29,811 bases of DNA, from positions 1 through 29,811 of IMG/VR virus record IMGVR_UViG_3300027749_000376; one strand, given 5' to 3'. The position numbers were made by a program, and so were the translations under genes. The stretch is from a virus. This document shows positions 20,501 to 25,618 of this stretch, piece after piece; within the stretch, counting starts at the first letter, position 1; each line of letters begins with the position of its first letter. The notes under the pieces are model-generated. The model saw only the letters and a program-made list of their open reading frames with translations. It was not told the origin of the DNA and ran no database searches.

Positions 20501-20988
20501 GCAGCATTAATGATTGTATTGTATTGTTCTAACCAATATGGGTTAGCAGGATCATTCCATAAAATAGGAATATTACTTAAATTGAATCCATTTAAATCAG
20601 TAATATTTTGTGAAGTTTGAATACTAGTTACTTTTAAATAACCCTGTGATTCTAAATTACGTTTAGGAGTATAGCTTACTAGATTAGCCAATTTGATAAC
20701 ACTATCTCTACGTTCAGCAGTATCCATGAAGTTTTCACGGGTGTTTAAGTCATTTCGGAAAGCAAGACCTTGTCCCATGAACGCCATAACGTCAAGTAGG
20801 GCGATGAATTCTGAACTTTCAATATAGTCGTTGAAGGTTTCAGGATAGTATGCACGTAAGTAATCTATAAAACTCTTACGTAATGTTTCATAGTCGTAGC
20901 TTCTAAAATCTGCCTCACGGAAGGTTTGGTAAATGGCTTTCCAGTCATTTACGCCAAATAATGCTGATTGTCTTGAACTTGTAGCCAT
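17596..20988 (-). CDS. 6: Baseplate wedge protein gp6-like (1,130 aa)
   Basis: Homolog of T4 gp6, which forms the core of the baseplate wedge and the inner ring around the hub (baseplate J-like family). The N-terminal segment, about residues 60-125, holds the conserved 'SEFIALLDVMAFMGQGLAFR' run followed by 'TAERRDSVIKLANLVSYTPK'. The middle has 'YVFGDGVFSDIPVGNF' and, further on, 'RAPSRYYTQNRMVNGEDYNN', the typical junction of the J-like domain. The C-terminal part carries 'FYFSELSAYIHANIGEL', matching the end of gp6 proteins. At 1,130 residues it is much longer than T4 gp6 (660), with extra length in the middle. The ATG at 20988 follows a weak AGAGAA element. A late-promoter-like box lies in the 52-base gap before it. 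The giant gene starts 28 bases downstream. Confidence 0.9.
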   Translation of the reverse strand: MATSSRQSALFGVNDWKAIYQTFREADFRSYDYETLRKSFIDYLRAYYPETFNDYIESSEFIALLDVMAFMGQGLAFRNDLNTRENFMDTAERRDSVIKLANLVSYTPKRNLESQGYLKVTSIQTSQNITDLNGFNLSNIPILWNDPANPYWLEQYNTIINAALINTQRVGLPANTAQILGVKTDEYTLQIPAGSLPVIPFNSQVNGINMNFELCSVSTVGEDYVYEIPPAPTNRFNMLYRNDKLGYGSPNTGFFFYFKQGSLTNFDFTLQQQIANQTIDIDIQGINNTDTWLYEISRTNGAFGLWKKVDNIYADAYLQTESSIKKIFSVNSRFNDQVTYVFGDGVFSDIPVGNFRAYVRAGNALTYTIQPTEMQGISISFNYVNRVGVQETLTLGLSLQVPVSNAQVRESIADIKQRAPSRYYTQNRMVNGEDYNNFPYTLYSSIIKSKAINRSSVGVSKNLDLLDPTGKYSSTNSYSNDGGLWLDNTEGYSLLTINNLSDITTFLTDTLAAILADNRSLQYYIQNYPRYAIGPSSDTSLVSDPNEGTVYWHASTVDANSLTGYFYNIINGGDNPIPIGTYSTYNTKYITKGALLKFKAPAGYYFDNTNRLLSGVPGASGKTYIWTTVLNVIGDGYNNGLGQFANGTGAITLNGYVPSVAIITTVIPAFENTLPNSVINDCTIRLELQQNFTLVFNNSLTIAQTRWSVESVTNSNYFVKFESNGNRYTVTYRALAYYFGSVADTRFTYESGKLVYDPFSGVILQDFVKVLTTNTQPGSNYPLTEPVTASIIGQTVESDGYINDFEVEVASIDVYNRSVLNNPDFFNEITGYITGNSNIGVYSFFVTTQDAINLTRLQLIPSTSLNYQFATKTQIEVVKYEYPAGQLFYAYNENAFYITVQDPMIATPYYTLVIQPQYSMKPGRQGLQFQYRHNSNNTTRIDPATTNIIDLYVVTQAYYTQYQNWIQDTTGTVPMPTRPTINDLSTAYSQIQDYKMLSDSAIINSVVFKPLFGAKAAVELRGTIKVIKNSNTNASDSEIRSAVLTQMNNYFNINNWQFGDTFYFSELSAYIHANIGELVSSCVLVPNDPTLKFGDLYEIKCLPYEIFVNAATSNDVVVIAALTPAELQIA

Positions 20989-21005
20989 AAGTATTCTCTT
21001 TTAAG

Positions 21006-21013
21006 TATTTATC
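21006..21013 (-). promoter_or_regulatory. Late-promoter-like box upstream of gp6
   Basis: The minus strand reads GATAAATA, one mismatch from the T4 late promoter box TATAAATA. It lies in one of the few real gaps of the window, 17 bases before the gp6 ATG. The almost identical distance at gp25 supports a regulatory role. The T4-type late sigma factor is assumed, not seen. Confidence 0.5.
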
Positions 21014-21040
21014 ATACCTGAGAACCTGGGTTTTTTAGGG

Positions 21041-21490
21041 TTATTGTAAAACAGCAGTATTTGTAGAGTTATTAAAGAATACGCTTAATAATTGTGCTTG
21101 GTTGAAGGGACTTATAGCCATTTCAACTTCAAGCAATATACCGTTTTCCTGAGGATATGCTTTTACTGAATTGACTATCATTCTAGGGTCTTGATTTGCT
21201 ACCCTGCGAATTTCATTCTCTAATTCAAACTGAGTATCAAGTGTGTTAGGTTCAAACACAAATGACCAAAGAGAAGTGCCATATCCGGGTTGTCCTACTT
21301 TTTGTCCCTGTTGTATATTCAATGCATTAATAAAGTCACGGATAACCAACGGAGTATCATATAACCCAAATTTATTCCCAGTAATTACTGGGTTAATTGT
21401 TCCGCCCGTTCCGCCTTGAGGAGCCGCAGGTAAATTAGTAGACCTAGGTTTATTTGCATTTTGTGTACTGAATCCAATATATGTTGGCAT
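21041..21490 (-). CDS. 25: Baseplate wedge protein gp25-like (149 aa)
   Basis: A GPW/gp25 family protein, a small wedge component that nucleates sheath attachment in contractile tails. Residues 1-38 form a Pro/Gly-rich leader. The core follows, with 'VRDFINAL'-like helix residues near 50, then 'QKVGQPGYGTSLWSFVFEPN' at about 62-81, corresponding to the family's G-x-R-x-x-P-x-Y-G-x-x-L...F-E-P block. 'NQDPRMIVNSV' at about 99-109 corresponds to the family's E/D-P-R turn. Length is close to T4 gp25 (132). The ATG at 21490 has AGGA six bases upstream, and a TATAAATA box lies 16 bases before it. The order gp25 then gp6 is the same as in T4. Confidence 0.9.
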   Translation of the reverse strand: MPTYIGFSTQNANKPRSTNLPAAPQGGTGGTINPVITGNKFGLYDTPLVIRDFINALNIQQGQKVGQPGYGTSLWSFVFEPNTLDTQFELENEIRRVANQDPRMIVNSVKAYPQENGILLEVEMAISPFNQAQLLSVFFNNSTNTAVLQ

Positions 21491-21506
21491 AATCTATCCT
21501 ATAACT

Positions 21507-21514
21507 TATTTATA
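21507..21514 (-). promoter_or_regulatory. T4-type late promoter box upstream of gp25
   Basis: The minus strand reads TATAAATA, an exact match to the T4 late promoter -10 box. It overlaps the stop codon of the 584-aa gene and is 16 bases before the gp25 ATG. A chance match is possible in such AT-rich DNA, but it lies at a gene boundary and is echoed at the next gene with the same spacing. Confidence 0.55.
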
Positions 21515-23264
21515 TAACCGGTTTAAAACCTAGTGCAGTTTGTTCTTTTCTATACCATTCTGTCCCAACATCACTAGATTTGAAAATTGCTGCTCTTGCT
21601 GCTTTTCTTAAAGTTTCTATTTCTGGATCACCTGCCGGTAAACTATTTTTAGCAGTTTCAAATGCTGCTATAGCTTCATTCATTAATTTCTCATATTTTG
21701 CTCTCTCAACATCACCTTCAGCTTTTATTTTAGCATGTGCTTCAAGTTTAGCATTGCTATCAGCAATATCTTTTTTAGCTGCTTCCATACTGAAGTTTGG
21801 CGCAGGTATTAATGGATTTCCTAATAGTTTACTAGCTAACGCTGTAATCTCACCTCTATCAATTGTTCCTGTTGCAATTGAGGGCATTTTTATTGGGAAG
21901 GGACTTGATGAACTTAGTGCGTTCATACTAGCAGAAAGTGCTGCTGCTGCACCTGCGGGCAAACCAGCTGATGCTAATGATGCTAATCCTAACTTTCCTG
22001 CTTGAAGTCCTTTTGTTAATCCATCTAACTTACCCAATGCTGCACCTGCTGCGCCTGTTAAATTACCCAATGCTGCACCTGCTGCGCCTGTTAAATTACC
22101 CAATGCTGCACCTGCTGCGCCTGTTAAATTACCCAATGCTGCACCTGCTGCGCCTGTTATCCCATTTAATGCACTTCCTGCACCCGTTAATGCTGATCCG
22201 GTTAATAATGATGCGGCTGATCCTAATGATGCGGCGGCGCTGCTGATTCCATTTAATGCTCCTGCTGATAAATTATTAGCAATTGCACCAACTGCTCCTA
22301 AACTTGCTGCACCATTAAGTACTCCAGTGGCCGAGTTTGTTACTGATGCAATTGCATTTAGTCCACCGGGCAAATTACTTATACCACTAGCCAGTGCCGA
22401 GGCAGCGCCCGCTGCCCCACCTGCTGCTGCACCTAATGCACCAGTTAAGTTACCAAGTGCCCCACCTGCTGCTGCACCTAATGCACCTGCTGCACCAGTT
22501 AAGTTACCAAGTGCCCCACCTGCTGCTGCACCTAATGCACCTGCTGCACCAGTTAAGTTACCAAGTGCGCCACCTGCTGCTGCACCTAATGCACCTGCTG
22601 CACCAGTTAAGTTACCAAGTGCGCCACCTGCTGCGCCAGCTATTCCGCTAACTGCGCTACTTGCATCCGCAGCAGCCGCTGCTGCTGCATTCTTTATAGA
22701 GATTGAAGTTAAATTTTGAGGAATCCCTGCAGCGAATGGCTTAAACGATCCTGTTATTGCACCAAATGCTGACCCTGCTATACCTTTGGCAGCATCCATA
22801 GCACCTGCTAATCCAGGTAGTGCCGGTGGCTTTATACCACCCAATAGGTTACCTGCTGCGCCACCTAATAGATTGCTTGCTGCTCCTGTTAGATTACCTG
22901 CTGCTGCACCTAATGCACCGGCTGCTGCTCCTGTTAGATTGCCTGCTGCTGCGCCCAATGCACCGGCTGCTGCTCCTGTTAGATTGCCTGCTGCACCACC
23001 TAAGGCACTTGCTGCTGCGCCGGCTACATTGTTTAATGCATCTCCGGCCGCCCCTGTCAATCCACTAGCAATCCCGCCGGCGGCGTTAGTTAGATTGTTT
23101 AATGCGCCGCCTGCTGCTCCAGCTAAATCACCAACTCCTGTTAATGATGCACCAATTGAACCTAATCCACCTGCTACGGTTGTTGCTAAGTTTGATGCAA
23201 AATTTCCAGAGGATATAGATCCTGCTACATTAGCTAGAGCACCTAAATTGGGAATAGTTGCCAT
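21510..23264 (-). CDS. Ala/Gly-rich tandem-repeat structural protein (584 aa)
   Basis: I do not recognise a family for the N-terminal two thirds, which is almost only Ala, Gly, Leu, Asn, Thr and Ser in variants of 'AAGALGNLTGAA'. Three arrays of near-identical DNA repeats encode units of 15 (residues about 83-127), 18 (about 202-273) and 11 residues (about 368-411). The C-terminal 140 residues are ordinary: a Pro-containing segment ('SSPFPIKMPSIATG', 'GNPLIPAPNFSMEAAK'), then a charged helix ('KLEAHAKIKAEGDVERAKYE') and the end 'EWYRKEQTALGFKPVI'. The ATG at 23264 shares a TAATG with the previous gene's stop and has GAGGAAAG upstream. Placed between the gp5-like spike and gp25, it is probably a virion protein; elongated spacer or fibre are guesses. 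Its Ala/Gly codons make it locally GC-richer than its neighbours. Confidence 0.85.
   Translation of the reverse strand: MATIPNLGALANVAGSISSGNFASNLATTVAGGLGSIGASLTGVGDLAGAAGGALNNLTNAAGGIASGLTGAAGDALNNVAGAAASALGGAAGNLTGAAAGALGAAAGNLTGAAAGALGAAAGNLTGAASNLLGGAAGNLLGGIKPPALPGLAGAMDAAKGIAGSAFGAITGSFKPFAAGIPQNLTSISIKNAAAAAAADASSAVSGIAGAAGGALGNLTGAAGALGAAAGGALGNLTGAAGALGAAAGGALGNLTGAAGALGAAAGGALGNLTGALGAAAGGAAGAASALASGISNLPGGLNAIASVTNSATGVLNGAASLGAVGAIANNLSAGALNGISSAAASLGSAASLLTGSALTGAGSALNGITGAAGAALGNLTGAAGAALGNLTGAAGAALGNLTGAAGAALGKLDGLTKGLQAGKLGLASLASAGLPAGAAAALSASMNALSSSSPFPIKMPSIATGTIDRGEITALASKLLGNPLIPAPNFSMEAAKKDIADSNAKLEAHAKIKAEGDVERAKYEKLMNEAIAAFETAKNSLPAGDPEIETLRKAARAAIFKSSDVGTEWYRKEQTALGFKPVI
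22030..22161 (-). repeat. 33-bp tandem repeat, four units
   Basis: Units begin at 22030, 22063, 22096 and 22129 (plus-strand numbering), with exact 33-base spacing and near-identical sequence beginning ttacccaatgctgcacctgc. Each encodes an 11-residue unit of the type LTGAAGAALGN. The frame is kept because 33 is divisible by three. Confidence 0.9.
22444..22637 (-). repeat. 54-bp tandem repeat, three full units and a partial one
   Basis: Units begin at 22444, 22498, 22552 and 22606 with exact 54-base spacing, each starting gttaagttaccaagtgc. Each full unit encodes 18 residues, LGNLTGAAGALGAAAGGA in one phase. Differences between units are single bases, such as gcccc versus gcgcc, suggesting recent duplication. 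Confidence 0.9.
22882..23016 (-). repeat. 45-bp tandem repeat, about three units
   Basis: Units begin at 22882, 22927 and 22972 with exact 45-base spacing, each starting gctcctgttagatt. Each encodes 15 residues of the type AAGALGAAAGNLTGA. The third unit diverges towards its end. Confidence 0.85.
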
Positions 23265-24154
23265 TAAACTTTCTTTCCTCCACTAGCTGATAGTGGTATA
23301 CCAGTGCCACTAGATGTAGCATAAGCTGCCCCAACTGATTGCGGGTTTGGTGGGGCTGCTGACGGTGGTAGTGGAGATCCTATAGATGAACTAGCATTTT
23401 TAACTGTATTGTATTCGCCGCCGGCTATTCCAACTCCACCGCTACTAGATAAGCCACCTCCTCCACTGCCTGCGCTGATGCCACCACTTTTAGATAACGG
23501 TACTCCTGATCCAGATGAAGATTGCATACTTACTGATACAGCGGCAGCAGCGGTTGGGACTTCAGTTGCAGAGTTTTGTAAAAATGCAGCAGTAGCTTGA
23601 GGCCCAACTTGTGCTGCTGCATTTATTATGCCTGCAATAAGGCCTGGTTGTTCTTTTCCAGTGATTGCCCCTGTCATCATCATGGCTGATTGTGCTTGTT
23701 GAAAGTTAACAACTTGTGCGCTTGCTTGTGCTTTGACATTATTAAGTAATGTAGTTAAATTATGTGCTCCGGGCATTCCTGTAAATAAATTGTTAGTCAT
23801 TGCTGATTGTACATTTACTCCGCGCTGAATCAATCCAGTAACTAATGCTCCCGCGCCTGGTTTCAATATGCCCGCTGCTTCTAATTGTTGTGGAGTTTGT
23901 GCTAAAACTCCAATTGCTGCATTAACCGTGCCTTTGGCATCAATAATAACTCCAGTGCCAGTACCCACTACACTTTGCGCTGTTGCAGCCGCTTGCGATG
24001 CAGAAGAACCGATCAAGCCTGCTGTAACTCCTGGATTCAATGAAGTGCTAACTGTACCCGCTGCAGGCACAGTGGATAGTGTGGCGGGTGTTACCGGATT
24101 GTTTGGTGGCAACTTTGATGCATCACTATATGTTTGACTCTGAGAACTTGGCAT
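23264..24154 (-). CDS. Ala/Ser/Gly-rich baseplate-region protein (296 aa), function unknown
   Basis: Not firmly recognised. The first 85 residues are a Pro/Thr/Ala-rich leader. A folded-looking middle follows: 'GVLAQTPQQLEAAGILKPG' near residues 80-100, then 'LIQRGVNVQSAMTNNLFTG', 'TTLLNNVKAQASAQVVNFQQ' and 'LIAGIINAAAQVGPQATAAF'. The 'PQQLEAAGILKPG' motif recalls, from memory, helical segments in phage tail-tip proteins associated with lytic enzymes, but no catalytic residues are visible here. The C-terminal 90 residues are Gly/Ser-rich and contain the motif SSG(S/T)G(V/I)PLSxSGG twice, once at the very end. The gene shares TAATG overlaps with both neighbours (spike gene before, 584-aa gene after), so it is probably translationally coupled and made with the spike. 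Confidence 0.85.
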   Translation of the reverse strand: MPSSQSQTYSDASKLPPNNPVTPATLSTVPAAGTVSTSLNPGVTAGLIGSSASQAAATAQSVVGTGTGVIIDAKGTVNAAIGVLAQTPQQLEAAGILKPGAGALVTGLIQRGVNVQSAMTNNLFTGMPGAHNLTTLLNNVKAQASAQVVNFQQAQSAMMMTGAITGKEQPGLIAGIINAAAQVGPQATAAFLQNSATEVPTAAAAVSVSMQSSSGSGVPLSKSGGISAGSGGGGLSSSGGVGIAGGEYNTVKNASSSIGSPLPPSAAPPNPQSVGAAYATSSGTGIPLSASGGKKV

Positions 24155-25608
24155 TAAAATGCTCCACTGCTGTTATTATTTACTTTAGCATCAACCCCTT
24201 GATTTGCATTAGCCCACGGTGTGTGAGCAGGGGCACGACTTACAATTGACAATAAATATCCCGGTACTGCTGCCCAACCCTTAGTTGCATCAAACAACGT
24301 ATCAGTGTGGGCTACGATTGGAATTTTTGATACTTCTGCCGGGGTAACTGAAGTAGATCCTGTATTTAAATTAATTATACTACCATTAATATACATAGTA
24401 CCACTACTAGCATATGATCCTTCTCCTCCTGCACTCATACTCATTGCTCCGTCAACTTTTACTGTATATTTACCCAAAGTATATCCGCTAAAGTTTGCGC
24501 CGGCTCTAAAAGAAATATCTTTTTCAGCATTAAGTTTTATATTGTCAGCTTGTATATTTAAATCTTTTTTGGCATTAATATTAATATTACGGTCAGCATG
24601 TAAATTTAAATCACCCTGTGTTCTGATATTTACACTATTAGTAGCGTACATATCAATAGTACCTTCTTTACCCAATTCAATATAACTTTGTCCGTTGGCA
24701 TGAATAATGAATAATGTTTGACCATCATCACTCATTGTTATTTGATGTCCCAATGATGTTCTTATACGCACTAGTTGATCAGTACCGGCTGAATCACCAT
24801 CATCCATAACAATACTATGTCCAGTGCGGCGAGATATAACTGCTAATGATTCTGCTGATAGTCCATCTGTACCTCCGGCAATTGTAGAATCAGTATGTCC
24901 ACCTTTATAGATTGGTCTACCGGGTGTACTAACTCCCCATCCAACTCTTGACGGGCTTTCACGTAATGCACTACTTGTTATAGGTCCTCTTACTGGATCT
25001 CTAATCAACCCTTGCTGTGAGAAAATTTGTGCCGAATAACTATGTAATGGTTTAGGTGCATTTAGATATTTGTTTGTAGTTGTTATAGATGGGTTGTTTG
25101 TGTTTATATTAGTTACCGGTAATTGATTTGCACCACCATAACTTGATGCCTCACCTGAGTTAAATGTAACTTCACTAGTAGATGATCCTACTGCAGGTAT
25201 CATTTGTAACAATTCAGGTGGCAACACTCCACCTATATAATAACCATAGTTTGGATCACCGTTAACAAATAGACAAAGTACAGTACTTCCAATATCAGGC
25301 GGGCTAAACCACATGCCGTATGATATTGAATTTTGTGTATAACCACCGTAATCAGTATCTTTTGTTCCACCTGATGCTAATGTATTACCAAAGAAGGGGC
25401 TCAAATAACTTACTGTTATCCAACTAGAACTATCATCCGGGTTTGATGATCCAAAATCTGCTAGGTATACTTGTAGCCTACCCGCTCTGGTGCTATCAAT
25501 ATTGTTCTTTACTACACCAAGAGTGGGGGTATTACGTAATACACCACGACCAGAATCTGGGCGTCCTGATTTAGGTTGTCCTCTTGCTATAAAGTCATTT
25601 ATTGCCAT
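24154..25608 (-). CDS. 5: gp5-like baseplate hub/central spike protein, no lysozyme domain (484 aa)
   Basis: An OB-fold domain at about residues 28-128 ('GVVKNNIDSTRAGRLQVYLA', 'WITVSYLSPFFG', 'YGMWFSPPDIGSTVLCLF', 'YGYYIGGVLPPE') matches the gp5/VgrG N-terminal OB domain. After a linker, residues about 262-312 ('RTGHSIVMDDGD', 'RIRTSLGHQITMSDDGQ') lead into a beta-helix at about 313-370. Its strands of about eight residues ('GDLNLHAD', 'RNININAK', 'KDLNIQAD', 'KDISFRAG') are typical of the membrane-piercing spike. T4 gp5 has a lysozyme domain between OB-fold and helix; none is visible here. The C-terminus has a 'RAPAHTPWANANQGVD' motif that I associate with gp5-like proteins of aquatic T4-like phages. 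The ATG at 25608 follows the hub gene by 10 bases, and the stop overlaps the next start in TAATG. Confidence 0.87.
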   Translation of the reverse strand: MAINDFIARGQPKSGRPDSGRGVLRNTPTLGVVKNNIDSTRAGRLQVYLADFGSSNPDDSSSWITVSYLSPFFGNTLASGGTKDTDYGGYTQNSISYGMWFSPPDIGSTVLCLFVNGDPNYGYYIGGVLPPELLQMIPAVGSSTSEVTFNSGEASSYGGANQLPVTNINTNNPSITTTNKYLNAPKPLHSYSAQIFSQQGLIRDPVRGPITSSALRESPSRVGWGVSTPGRPIYKGGHTDSTIAGGTDGLSAESLAVISRRTGHSIVMDDGDSAGTDQLVRIRTSLGHQITMSDDGQTLFIIHANGQSYIELGKEGTIDMYATNSVNIRTQGDLNLHADRNININAKKDLNIQADNIKLNAEKDISFRAGANFSGYTLGKYTVKVDGAMSMSAGGEGSYASSGTMYINGSIINLNTGSTSVTPAEVSKIPIVAHTDTLFDATKGWAAVPGYLLSIVSRAPAHTPWANANQGVDAKVNNNSSGAF

Positions 25609-25618
25609 ATATTAAATT

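Noticed and set aside
21020-21045. Possible terminator hairpin between gp25 and gp6 (aacctgggttttttagggtt)
   Set aside because: The stem is only about four pairs and the T-run is in the loop rather than after a stem, so it does not meet the form of an intrinsic terminator.
22327-23286. Open frames on the plus strand rich in Ala/Pro (22327-22719 and 22786-23286)
   Set aside because: They are antisense shadows of the Ala/Gly repeat gene; GC-rich codons on one strand give few stops on the other. No independent start signal or recognisable domain.
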